Part shown: positions 40,690 through 48,695 of the stretch, in pieces | How positions within the stretch are numbered: position 1 is the stretch's first letter | Layout of the letters: every line of letters starts with the position of its first letter | Assembly: GCA_025465465.1 (NCBI GenBank) | Contig: JAODND010000058.1 | Span: forward strand, 1 to 49,216 | Direction: 5' to 3' | DNA: 49,216 nt | Source of the DNA: Frankiales bacterium | Lineage (GTDB): Bacteria > Actinomycetota > Actinomycetes > Mycobacteriales > SCTD01 | The notes under the pieces: generated by a model | What the model was told of the DNA's origin: nothing | Databases searched by the model: none | The model's input: only the letters and a program-made list of their open reading frames with translations | Program-made: the position numbers and the translations under genes

Positions 40690-41250
40690 TCAGTGGACGG
40701 TGATGGTGCCCTTCATGCCGAACGACGAGTGGTAGTCGCACACGAAGTCGAACGCGCCAGCCTTGGTGAACCGGTACGTGTAGCTGCCGTTCTGCCCCAG
40801 GTCACCGGAGTCGAAGGTGCCCGCGTCTGTGAACGTGTGGTGGGTGCTGTCGTCGTTGATGACCCGCACCCGATCGCCGACGGCGATCGTGAGACTCGAC
40901 GGCATGAACATGTAGGGCGCCTGCATGTGGATGGTGTGCGTCGTCCCCGAGGGGACTGGCGGCGGCTTGGCGGCGGGTGAACGCGTCGGGCTCGGGGTCG
41001 GACGTGGGGTGGGACTCGGCGTCGGGCGGGACGCCGTCCGCATCGCGGTCGGTGAGGGACGCGGAGACCGCGACGGCGACGGCATGCCGGCGAGGGTTGC
41101 TCTGGGCGAGGCGCTGGTGACGACAGCGCTCGGAGTCGGGCTGGACGTGGTGGTCGTGGGGGAGGCGGCGGCCTGCTGGACGGCGGACGGGTGGCCCTGA
41201 CAGGCAGTGCAGAGGCAGATCAGAGCGAGGCCGGCGGGAAGGATGCGCAC
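40690..41250 (-). CDS. Cupredoxin (plastocyanin-like) lipoprotein
   Basis: 186 residues. Lipobox CTAC (ILPAGLALICLCTAC), a 75-residue Ser/Thr/Pro/Arg-rich linker, and a type I copper domain from about residue 100. The copper ligands are the first histidine near 137-138 (STHHTFTD) and the C-x2-H-x4-M set C171, H174, M179 (CDYHSSFGMKG). Likely an electron-carrier or copper-binding protein on the outer face of the membrane. It is 20 kb of sequence from ctaC-ctaD and 4 kb from qcrB, so a link to the respiratory chain is possible but unproven. Confidence 0.88.
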   Translation of the reverse strand: MRILPAGLALICLCTACQGHPSAVQQAAASPTTTTSSPTPSAVVTSASPRATLAGMPSPSRSPRPSPTAMRTASRPTPSPTPRPTPSPTRSPAAKPPPVPSGTTHTIHMQAPYMFMPSSLTIAVGDRVRVINDDSTHHTFTDAGTFDSGDLGQNGSYTYRFTKAGAFDFVCDYHSSFGMKGTITVH

Positions 41251-41337
41251 ACGCGCGAGCCTGGCGACAAACCGGACGCGAGGCCACGCGACGATGGTCT
41301 TAGGACCTTGGTTCTGCCCGTGCCGTCGGGCAGGCCG

Positions 41338-41462
41338 CTACACGAGGTCGAAGGCTGCCTGGATCGCCTCGTGGAGCGCGAGCTCCTGAGCATCGAGCAG
41401 GAATCCCGGTCGACGTAGGCCACGAGTTCGTCCGGGAGCCGAACCGCGATCCGAGTACTCAT
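41338..41462 (-). pseudogene. Frameshifted ribbon-helix-helix antitoxin remnant
   Basis: The start MSTRIAVRLPDELVAYVDRD matches ribbon-helix-helix antitoxins (MSTRIAVRLPDELV-type). The frame is then lost; a different frame reads LLDAQELALHEAIQAAFDLV to a stop at 41338, which is protein-like. About 20 codons of sequence between the two parts are missing. No partner toxin is next to it. Contrast the intact VapBC pair at 29993-30621. Confidence 0.6.
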
Positions 41463-41505
41463 CTCTTGGCGGTACCGCTAGGGGATGCACGTCGAGGCGG
41501 TCGTG

Positions 41506-42072
41506 TCACCCAACGCCTGTCGGGTCCTCCTTGCTCGTCGTGGGTAGGTCCAGGGTCACGACGGCGGGCTCGTTGCCGGCTGCGTGTGCGGTGACGCGAA
41601 GCTGTCGTGCTTGGGCCGGGGGCTGCGGCTGGAACAGCCACGCGCCTTCGAACTCGGTGCCTGAGCCCCCAAACCGGCCGAACGTTCGCCCGTACTCGGT
41701 GCCGAGGTCATCGGTGATCGTGAGCGTCACCGTCGCCAGGCGCTGCGCCACGTCCTCGCCTTCCTGTGCTCGCCTCCGGTCGTCGTCCTCAAACTGCAGG
41801 TGAACGGCGACCTCGTGGTCCACGGTCACCGCGGTGAGCTGGACCTGGAGGCCACCCAGCTCGCCGAGGTGCACAGGCTCGTCGGGACCGAGGTGAAGTC
41901 GAGGGATGCGTTGGACGCTTACGAGGAAAACCTGATCGGGCTCGCCGTAGTCGACCAGGCAGGAGCTGTCCGTCAGCCGACGCACCGAGCGGCTTCGTGG
42001 TCCGCCGTCGGGGAGTGGCTGGCCGATGCCGGCGCGGTTCAGGAAGTCCTCGAGCACCTGTCCGGTGTCCAC
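41506..42072 (-). CDS. Conserved hypothetical protein, 188 aa
   Basis: GTG at 42072. N-terminal half is helical (MDTGQVLEDFLNRAGIG), the C-terminal half is beta-rich with DDLGTEYGRTFGRFGGSGTEFEG followed by WLFQPQPPAQARQLRVTA, a pattern I recognise from actinobacterial hypothetical proteins of the same size. No signal peptide. Function unknown. Confidence 0.65.
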   Translation of the reverse strand: MDTGQVLEDFLNRAGIGQPLPDGGPRSRSVRRLTDSSCLVDYGEPDQVFLVSVQRIPRLHLGPDEPVHLGELGGLQVQLTAVTVDHEVAVHLQFEDDDRRRAQEGEDVAQRLATVTLTITDDLGTEYGRTFGRFGGSGTEFEGAWLFQPQPPAQARQLRVTAHAAGNEPAVVTLDLPTTSKEDPTGVG

Positions 42073-42127
42073 GCCAGAACGGTAGCCCCCTGCACGATGC
42101 CTGCACTGCGGAGAATCGCTCCGACGT

Positions 42128-42367
42128 CTACCCAGCCTCCGCCTTCAGCACCTTGCCGGACTGCAACCACAGCGTGAGTCGGTTGGACACCAGATCCGCG
42201 CTCACGGCGTAGCTCGCCTTCTCGCCTGGCGGCTTCATACGCACCCAGCGCAGGACAACCTGTCGGCGGGCGGCCAGTGCCTCAGCGTCGGACTCCGTGA
42301 GGCCGACGAACTCGGGCGCGAGTGCCGCCGTAGCGGCGACAGTCCGCCGAACCTCGGACATTCCCAT
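42128..42367 (-). CDS. Stand-alone I78-like domain protein, 79 aa
   Basis: MGMSEVRRTVAATAAL leads to PEFVGLTESDAEALAARRQ and later SNRLTLWLQSGKVLKAEAG. The GLTESDAEALA motif and the RLTLWL-GKV end match the domain in the proteins at 30729 and 34234. No signal peptide, so probably cytoplasmic. Lies 55 bases downstream of the next gene upstream, same strand. Confidence 0.6.
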   Translation of the reverse strand: MGMSEVRRTVAATAALAPEFVGLTESDAEALAARRQVVLRWVRMKPPGEKASYAVSADLVSNRLTLWLQSGKVLKAEAG

Positions 42368-42393
42368 GAGCCGAGACTAGGATCCCTGACCCT

Positions 42394-42831
42394 TCACAGC
42401 GACTGGATGATCTTGGTGATGCGTCGCTCCCGGGTGGCCTCGGCTTTGGCCTCAGACACCGTCCGAGCGTGCTCCTTGCGCGTCGAGTAGTTGAGGGCCT
42501 CGAACGCTGCTGTCAGGTCCGCCTCCTTCAGTGCTGCCGCGAGCGCAGCTGGCACGTCGACCTCGCGCGGGCCAGATGCGACCAGCACGTGCACAGCGAT
42601 CTCGTCGCCTGCAGCGAGCCCGGAGGCCTCACGGTGAGCCTTGGACAGCGAGATCAGGTGCTTGCCGCCCATGACGCCCACGGTGACGGCCCAGGAGTAC
42701 GAGCCGACGGTCACGTCGAGCGTGGGACGGCTACCTGCGCCGAGAGCCGCCACCACCTCGGACGGGATCTCGATGCCGGTGTTGTTCCCCATGGCCAGGA
42801 TCGTCGTCGTGAAGGTCGCCTCAGCGCTCAT
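42394..42831 (-). CDS. DUF1905/YdeI-OmpD-associated family protein
   Basis: 145 residues. The first 90 residues are a beta barrel of the DUF1905 type (FTTTILAMGNNTGIEIPSEVVAAL ... GVMGGKHLISLSKAHREASGL), the rest is the YdeI/OmdA helical tail (ALKEADLTAAFEALNYSTRKEHARTVSEAKAEATRERRITKIIQSL). Unknown biochemical role; related proteins have been linked to bacteriocin protection. Start overlaps the preceding ORF by four bases. Confidence 0.82.
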   Translation of the reverse strand: MSAEATFTTTILAMGNNTGIEIPSEVVAALGAGSRPTLDVTVGSYSWAVTVGVMGGKHLISLSKAHREASGLAAGDEIAVHVLVASGPREVDVPAALAAALKEADLTAAFEALNYSTRKEHARTVSEAKAEATRERRITKIIQSL

Positions 42832-43115
42832 CCCGGAAACCTGTCATGCGTCGACAACCGACTCCGAGCGTCCCCTTCAGCGGCCAGAGTGGGCGGTGGA
42901 GACTTCGGACGGCGCGGCTCACGCACACCTGCATCCGGCCCACCGTCAGTCGGCCCGTGCTGGCGCTCGTACCTCCGGATTGCTTCCTCGTACAGCTCTT
43001 GATGCTCGGCCAGCTGCCCAGGGGCCACCGACTCGATGAAGCCACCCGGCCCTGCGTTCACAGACCCACTGTAAGAGGACCGCCGTGGTCGCGGGGTGCC
43101 GGCCTGCGTCTTCAT
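42828..43115 (-). CDS. Hypothetical protein, up to 95 aa (weak)
   Basis: Frame from 43115 with a helical stretch AEHQELYEEAIRRYERQHG and Pro/Arg-rich ends. It overlaps the start of the YdeI-like gene by four bases (ATGA), which argues for coupling, but the N- and C-terminal parts look non-conserved. Treated as uncertain. Confidence 0.3.
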   Translation of the reverse strand: MKTQAGTPRPRRSSYSGSVNAGPGGFIESVAPGQLAEHQELYEEAIRRYERQHGPTDGGPDAGVREPRRPKSPPPTLAAEGDARSRLSTHDRFPG

Positions 43116-43295
43116 CGCGACGGACTAGGTCGGACGCGCCTACAACAATTGCTGACACATATGGGCGGGAGGGCGCAGGTGGGAAGTCGGAGAGGTGGAG
43201 GTGCCAGAACGCGCCTCATTTACCGACTTCTCGGCGTCGTTGACAGCAGGTCGACCACCGCCCCGCAGCACCGCCTCACGCTCTAGGGTTTTCCT

Positions 43296-43694
43296 GTGCG
43301 CTGGACCTGCCCGTCGTGTGATCGCGAGTTCGGGCGGTCGAACACACCGCACGTGTGTGTGCCGGGGACGACGGTGGAGGCCGTCTTCGCCGGCCGACCG
43401 TCGTACATGAAGGACGTGTACGACGAGGTCGTGACCCACCTGCGTTCCTCGGGTCCGGTGCACGAGGACGCCGTGACCGTCGGGGTGTTCCTCAAGGCCG
43501 AGCGCAAGATCGCGGAGGTGCGGCCGCTGGTGCGGTCACTGCGGGTCTGGCTGCTGCTCCCGAGGGAGGTGGCCGGACGAAGGTGCGTGAAGGCGACCGC
43601 GGAGTTCTGGGCGGTCGACCTCCGGTTCACGGAGGCGGAGGTCAGCGACGACGTGCGGGCGCTGCTGGACGAGGCGTACGACGCAGCCAGCTGA
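43296..43694 (+). CDS. DUF5655 protein with N-terminal zinc ribbon
   Basis: 132 residues from GTG 43296. RWTCPSCDREFGRSNTPHVC is a CxxC..HxC zinc-ribbon-like segment; residues about 25-132 (VEAVFAGRPSYMKDVYDEVVTHL ... VFLKAERKIAEVRPLVRSL ... DEAYDAAS) match the DUF5655 domain. Typical arrangement for the family. Function unknown. Marks the right edge of the accessory stretch. Confidence 0.8.
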   Translation: MRWTCPSCDREFGRSNTPHVCVPGTTVEAVFAGRPSYMKDVYDEVVTHLRSSGPVHEDAVTVGVFLKAERKIAEVRPLVRSLRVWLLLPREVAGRRCVKATAEFWAVDLRFTEAEVSDDVRALLDEAYDAAS

Positions 43695-43760
43695 AACCGC
43701 CCCCGGCCGGGCGCAATTCGGGCATCATGTTGCCGTCATCTCCCAGCTGGAAGGACGCCC

Positions 43761-45269
43761 ATGGCGGACCACCTCGACGTTCTCGGCGCGCCGGAGCGGG
43801 TGCGGCGCCAGCCGCTCGACCGCACCAGGGTGCAGATCTTCGTCACGGGCGTCACCGCCCTGAGCGTCCTGCTCTCCGGCGTCGCCTATGCCGGCTACTC
43901 CGCCCTGGCACCGCAGGGGCACTCGCCGGAGCAGGTCCTGCCGCTCGGCACCGCCGCCTTCGCCAAGGTGGACCTGGACCCGTCCGCGAGCCAGAAGATC
44001 GCCGTCTACCGGCTGAGCAAGCGGTTCCCGAAGACGCACGTCAAGAGCGACCATTCCGTCAAGGACGACCTGCTCGCCGACGTCTTCAAGGCCGCCGGTC
44101 AGGAGGTCGACTACCGCAGGGACATCAAGCCGTGGATCGGGGACCGGGCCGCGATCGGGGTCGTGCCCGGAGCGGCAGGGGATTCGCCACACCCGCTGGT
44201 CGCGGTGGAGTTCAAGGACAAGAACGCGGCGACCAAGGGCGTGCAGCACCTGCGTGACGTCAACTCGGCCAACGACCTTTTCTACGCCTTCTCCGACGTC
44301 GACGACTACGTGCTGCTCAGCGACACCCAGGAGGCTGTCGACGCGGCAGCGCACGCCACGCGGCACCTCGCCGACGACGGTTCCTACCGCTCGGCGATCG
44401 CGACCCTGCGAGGCGACCAGATCGTCACGGCCTGGGCCGACCTCGGGAAGGTCTTCTCCCTGTTGCCGAAGGACGCTCTCAAGAACAACCCGTTCTTCCC
44501 CATGGACAACCTCAAGGTGGGCGGCCAGTACGTCCTCGGCGCCCACGCCGAGAACGACGCGATCGAGATCGACCTGCACCAGCTCGGCGCGACCACCGGG
44601 ATCTCGCAGCTGGACCACCTCGCGCTCGGCACCGGCAAGGGCAGTGACCTCGTGCAGGGCTTCCCCAGCGACTCGGTTGCCGCGGTCAGCGTGACGGGTC
44701 TCGGGGAGGCACTCGCGAGTGGCTACACCTCGATCCGGCCGATGATCGCCGACCTGGGCGGGGGCGACGTGCTGAGCTCCATCGCGCACGCGGGCATCCA
44801 CCTTCCTGCCGATATCCGCACCGTCTTCGGCACCGAGGTGGCGGGCTACGTCGCAGGCACGAAGGACGATCCCATCGCCGTGCTCCACGTCAAGAACGAC
44901 CACCCCGCCGCCGCCAAGGCGGTGCTGCAGAAGGTCGTCGGACTGGTCGACCAGTGGTCCGGCCAGCCGACGGCCCCCGGCTCTCTGGACTCGGTCTTCA
45001 AGACGGTGCCCGACGGCTTCGTGGTCGGCGTCCCTGAGGAGGCGCTGACGGCCAAGGCGACCAAGCAGCTCGGCTCGTCCAACGTCTTCCGAAACGCGGT
45101 GCCCGACGCGCACGGGGCACCCGTCGTCGTCTTCGTCGACCTCGCCGCGCTGCAGAGCAGGTATGACCTCGGCGCCGGGGCCGACCTCGCCAAGCTCCAA
45201 GCCTTTGGCGCCACCACCCGATCGGACGGCAAGAACAGCGTGACGAGGCTGCGCCTGACGTTTCGCTAG
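43761..45269 (+). CDS. DUF3352 domain membrane-anchored protein
   Basis: 502 residues. A short cytoplasmic segment and one transmembrane helix (IFVTGVTALSVLLSGVAYAGY, about residues 30-50) precede the extracytoplasmic DUF3352 domain, which begins LPLGTAAFAKVDLDPSASQK and includes KPWIGDRAAIGVVPG, YVLLSDTQEAVDAA and DVLSSIAHAGIHLPADI. The role of DUF3352 proteins is unknown. Its stop overlaps the convergent qcrB stop (shared CTAG). Located where the cytochrome cluster resumes. Confidence 0.88.
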   Translation: MADHLDVLGAPERVRRQPLDRTRVQIFVTGVTALSVLLSGVAYAGYSALAPQGHSPEQVLPLGTAAFAKVDLDPSASQKIAVYRLSKRFPKTHVKSDHSVKDDLLADVFKAAGQEVDYRRDIKPWIGDRAAIGVVPGAAGDSPHPLVAVEFKDKNAATKGVQHLRDVNSANDLFYAFSDVDDYVLLSDTQEAVDAAAHATRHLADDGSYRSAIATLRGDQIVTAWADLGKVFSLLPKDALKNNPFFPMDNLKVGGQYVLGAHAENDAIEIDLHQLGATTGISQLDHLALGTGKGSDLVQGFPSDSVAAVSVTGLGEALASGYTSIRPMIADLGGGDVLSSIAHAGIHLPADIRTVFGTEVAGYVAGTKDDPIAVLHVKNDHPAAAKAVLQKVVGLVDQWSGQPTAPGSLDSVFKTVPDGFVVGVPEEALTAKATKQLGSSNVFRNAVPDAHGAPVVVFVDLAALQSRYDLGAGADLAKLQAFGATTRSDGKNSVTRLRLTFR

Positions 45270-46858
45270 TCGGTGGTGGTCTCCAGCTGCGGCGGCTCCT
45301 CGGCGCTCTGTTCGATCACGCCGCCGCGGGCGCGGAAGAAGCCCTTCCCGGGGCCACCGGCGCGGACCGCGGTGACCGGCTCGTGGTGCTGGTGCTCGAT
45401 CGCCTGGCGGCGCTCCTCGCTGGTGGCGAGCAGCGTCGTGTAGACGTGCGGCACACCGACGGTCTCCTCGACGAACTCGCCCGAGGGGAGCCGGCGGATG
45501 GTGCCGGACTCGATGCCGTGGTGCAGCAGGTCGTCGTCGGCGCGCTGCAGCGAGAGGCAGAAGCGCTTCGTCACGACGTATGCAATGGGCGGCAGGATGA
45601 ACAGCGCAGCCCTCAGCGTGTAGGTGATCTCGTTGATCGACAGGTGGAAGATCGACGCAATGATGTCGTTGCCACCGGCGAGCAGCAGCACCAGGTAGAA
45701 GGTGATCGACATGGTGCCGAGCGCCGTGCGGACAGGCTTGTCGCGCGGGCGATCGAGGATGTTGTGATAGCCCCTGTCACCGGTCAGCTTGGCCTCGAGG
45801 AAGGGATAGAGCGCCAGCAGCGTGAACAGGATGCCCGGCAGCACGACGGTGGGCACCATCACGTTCGGGGAGAACGTATGGCCGAGGGCGCGCAGCTCCC
45901 AGTTGGGCATGAGACGGGTGGACCCGTCGAGGAAGCCGATGTACCAGTCGGGCTGGGAGCCGGCGGTGACCTGTGACGGGTCGTAGGGGCCGTAGAGCCA
46001 GATCGGGTTGATCTGCGCGAGGCCACCGAGCGCCGCCATGACCGCGAACACCAGGAAGAAGAAGCCGCCGGCCTTGGCCGAGTAGGCGGGGTAGACCTTG
46101 GAGCCGACGACGTTGTCCTCGGTGCGGCCGGGACCCGCGAACTGGGTGTGCTTCTGGTACCAGACCAAGGCCAGGTGGGCGCCGATGAGCGCCAGGATGA
46201 TGCCTGGCACGAGCAGGATGTGGATCGGGTACAGCCGTTCGATGATGTGCCCACCGGGATACTCGCCGCCGAAGACGAGGAACTGGGCCCAGGTGCCGAT
46301 CACAGGGATCGACAGCGCGATCGAGGCGGCGATGCGCACGCCGGTGCCGGACAGCAGGTCATCGGGCAGCGAGTAGCCGGCGAAGCCCTCGACCAGTCCG
46401 AGGGTCAGCAGCCCGACACCGAGGAGCCAGTTGAGCTCACGCGGCTTGCGGAAGGCGCCGGTGAAGTAGACGCGCATGAGATGCACGACGATCGACGCCA
46501 TGAACAGCAGGGCCGCCCAGTGGTGGATCTGCCGCATGATGAGGCCGCCGCGGACGTCGAAGCTGAGGTCGAGCGTCGACGCGTACGCCGCGGACATCGG
46601 GATGCCCTTGAGCGGTGTGTAGGAGCCGTTGTAGATGATCTCGCGGCTGCTGCCGTCGAAGAACAGCGACAGGTAGGTGCCCGACAGCAGCAGCACGATG
46701 AAGCTGTAGAGCGCGACCTCGCCCAGCATGAACGACCAGTGGTCCGGGAAGACCTTGTTGAGGCTGCGCTTGAGGAAGTTGGAGGATCCCAGGCGGTCGT
46801 CGACCCAGATCGCGGTCCCGACTGCGGGGTTCTGCTTGGGAGTCTTCGTCGTGGCCAT
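45266..46858 (-). CDS. qcrB: Cytochrome bc1 complex cytochrome b subunit
   Basis: Membrane subunit of the menaquinol:cytochrome c oxidoreductase. Haem b ligand pairs lie in IHHWAALLFMASIVVHLMRVYF and in YPIHILLVPGIILALIGAHLAL; the quinol-site motif is PDWY (SQPDWYIGFLDG), as in actinobacteria. 530 residues from the ATG at 46858. Ends with the long hydrophilic tail typical of actinobacterial QcrB. Works with ctaCDF as a supercomplex. Start shares one base with the qcrA stop. Confidence 0.96.
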   Translation of the reverse strand: MATTKTPKQNPAVGTAIWVDDRLGSSNFLKRSLNKVFPDHWSFMLGEVALYSFIVLLLSGTYLSLFFDGSSREIIYNGSYTPLKGIPMSAAYASTLDLSFDVRGGLIMRQIHHWAALLFMASIVVHLMRVYFTGAFRKPRELNWLLGVGLLTLGLVEGFAGYSLPDDLLSGTGVRIAASIALSIPVIGTWAQFLVFGGEYPGGHIIERLYPIHILLVPGIILALIGAHLALVWYQKHTQFAGPGRTEDNVVGSKVYPAYSAKAGGFFFLVFAVMAALGGLAQINPIWLYGPYDPSQVTAGSQPDWYIGFLDGSTRLMPNWELRALGHTFSPNVMVPTVVLPGILFTLLALYPFLEAKLTGDRGYHNILDRPRDKPVRTALGTMSITFYLVLLLAGGNDIIASIFHLSINEITYTLRAALFILPPIAYVVTKRFCLSLQRADDDLLHHGIESGTIRRLPSGEFVEETVGVPHVYTTLLATSEERRQAIEHQHHEPVTAVRAGGPGKGFFRARGGVIEQSAEEPPQLETTTD

Positions 46859-47928
46859 CACAGCGCCGTCCCGTCGTAGGTCGGCTCCTTGTACGAGGGC
46901 TTGCGCTCCCAGTACGACGGGCCGACCGGTTCGTAGAAGTCGTCGCGGGCCACGAAGTATCCGTCGGCGTCCACGGTGATCGCCAGCTGCGGCAGGTTGC
47001 GGGCGGCCGGCCCGAACAGCACCTTCGCGCCGTTGGCGGCGTCGAACGTCGACTGGTGGCACGGGCAGAACAGGTGGTGCGTCTGCTGCTCGTAGAGCTT
47101 CACCGGGCAGCCGAGGTGGGTGCAGATGACCGAGTAGACGATGTGACCCTCGTAGACCCAGTTCTCACGGTTCTTGGTGGTCTTCAGCTGGTCGGGGCGC
47201 ATCCGGATGAGCAGTGCGGCCGAGTCCGCCATCCGGCGGCCACCGGGCACGTCGGGGAACACCGACTTCACGCCGCCGACGTCGAGGTCGCCGATCTTGA
47301 CCGGCCGGCCGAGCTCGTCGAGCAGCCGCGAGCCCTTCTTCCAGCCGGTCTTGGCGAGCGCCCGCTCCTTGTGCTGGAAGTGCCCCAGGCCGAACAGCAG
47401 CGGGATGGGCAGGATGGCCAACGCGGCCTGCGACAGCAGGAACGAGCGGCGCAGGATCGGGTGCTTCATCAGCCCCGACTCCTCGGCCCCCTGCTTGAGG
47501 ACGGCTGCCGCCCCGGCGCGGTCCTCGGGGTCGGAGTTGAGGTGGTGGCGCTCCTGCACGGTCTCCTCGTCGACCATGAGCGTCTTGGCCCAGAGCACGG
47601 CACCGGCACCGACGCCGACGAGGGCGAGGGTCATCGTGATGCCGAGCAGCGGCGTGTAGTACTGGTAGCCGCTCTCGCCGTACTTGAAGGGCCACGCGAC
47701 ATAGGTCGCGATGAACCCGACGGCCCCGACCGCGGCGAGCAGGAAAAGCCCCGACACCGCGAGCTCGGCCAGCTTGGTGTCGTCGTTGGCGCCGTGGTGG
47801 CTGACGGCCACCGGCTCGGACTCGGCGGCACCGGAGCCACCGGCGGAACGGGTGTCGTGCTCGGCGAAGCCGGGCGCGCTGTCCTCGGGCTCAGGCGAGG
47901 ACGTCAGGCGGTCGCGGATGGAACTCAT
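46858..47928 (-). CDS. qcrA: Rieske iron-sulfur subunit of the bc1 complex
   Basis: 356 residues. N-terminal hydrophilic part and three transmembrane helices (AVGAVGFIATYVAWPF, TPLLGITMTLALVGVGAGAV, ALAILPIPLLFGL) precede the extracytoplasmic Rieske domain with CTHLGC and CPCHQS, the [2Fe-2S] ligands. Long N-terminus with three helices is the actinobacterial form. The start overlaps the qcrC stop by four bases. Confidence 0.96.
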   Translation of the reverse strand: MSSIRDRLTSSPEPEDSAPGFAEHDTRSAGGSGAAESEPVAVSHHGANDDTKLAELAVSGLFLLAAVGAVGFIATYVAWPFKYGESGYQYYTPLLGITMTLALVGVGAGAVLWAKTLMVDEETVQERHHLNSDPEDRAGAAAVLKQGAEESGLMKHPILRRSFLLSQAALAILPIPLLFGLGHFQHKERALAKTGWKKGSRLLDELGRPVKIGDLDVGGVKSVFPDVPGGRRMADSAALLIRMRPDQLKTTKNRENWVYEGHIVYSVICTHLGCPVKLYEQQTHHLFCPCHQSTFDAANGAKVLFGPAARNLPQLAITVDADGYFVARDDFYEPVGPSYWERKPSYKEPTYDGTAL

Positions 47929-48695
47929 GCTCGTGCACCGATCCAGAGCGTGACGACGATGAGCAGCCCGATGCCGACGAGGAAGATCGTCAGGCCCTCG
48001 GGGATGGGTCCGTAGTGGCCGAGCGCCGCGCCACCCGGGTCCTTGTTCTCCGTGGTGATGAAGCGGACGTACTTCACGATGTCGCGCTTCTCGTCCGGCG
48101 AGAGGGTGTTGTCGCTGAAGCGCGGCATGTTCTCCGGGCCGGTCTGCATGGCGGTGTAGATGATCTCGGCGTCGGCCGGCTTGAGCGCGGGCGCGTACTT
48201 CGAGCGCGTCAGGGCACCACCGGCGCCGGCGAAGTTGTGGCAGCTCGAGCAGTTGGTGCGGAACAGGTCACCGCCGAGGGCGAGGTCGCCGTCGGTCAGG
48301 TCGCCGTCCGGGACCTGCGGGCCGCCGCCCTTGGACTGGATGTAGGCGGCCAGCTGGTCGATCTGCGTCCGGTCGTACTTGACCTTCTTGCGCGGGGCCT
48401 GCGGCAGCGCGTTGGACAGCGGCATGCGACCGGAGCCGACCTGGAAGACGACGGCGGAGGCGCCGACACCGATGAGCGTCGGGCCGGAGGCGCCCTGGTT
48501 GTCCAGGCCGTGGCAGGTCGAGCAGCCCTGGAGGTAGAGCTGCTTGCCCGCCGCGACCGCCATCGAGGTGTTCGAGGAGTCGTCGGCCTTCGACTTGGGC
48601 GCCGCGAAGGCGGTGTACAGGCCGCCGATCAGGGTCAGGGCCAGCAGGAGCACTGCGTAGTGGGAGATCCGCGATCTCACAGACGTCTGCCTCAC
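47925..48695 (-). CDS. qcrC: Diheme cytochrome c subunit of the bc1 complex
   Basis: 256 residues. N-terminal membrane segment ([17 protein letters not shown]), two CxxCH haem c motifs (CSTCHG and CSSCHN), each with a downstream methionine-containing segment (MPRFS and MPLSNA), and a C-terminal transmembrane helix ([17 protein letters not shown]). Two haem c domains in one membrane-bound protein are the actinobacterial bridge that replaces soluble cytochrome c. Overlaps ctaE and qcrA by four bases each. Confidence 0.96.
   Translation of the reverse strand: MRQTSVRSRISHYAVLLLALTLIGGLYTAFAAPKSKADDSSNTSMAVAAGKQLYLQGCSTCHGLDNQGASGPTLIGVGASAVVFQVGSGRMPLSNALPQAPRKKVKYDRTQIDQLAAYIQSKGGGPQVPDGDLTDGDLALGGDLFRTNCSSCHNFAGAGGALTRSKYAPALKPADAEIIYTAMQTGPENMPRFSDNTLSPDEKRDIVKYVRFITTENKDPGGAALGHYGPIPEGLTIFLVGIGLLIVVTLWIGARA

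Noticed and set aside
21547..43295. Prophage or integrative element
   Set aside because: No integrase, transposase, phage structural gene, tRNA or clear att-like repeat was found.
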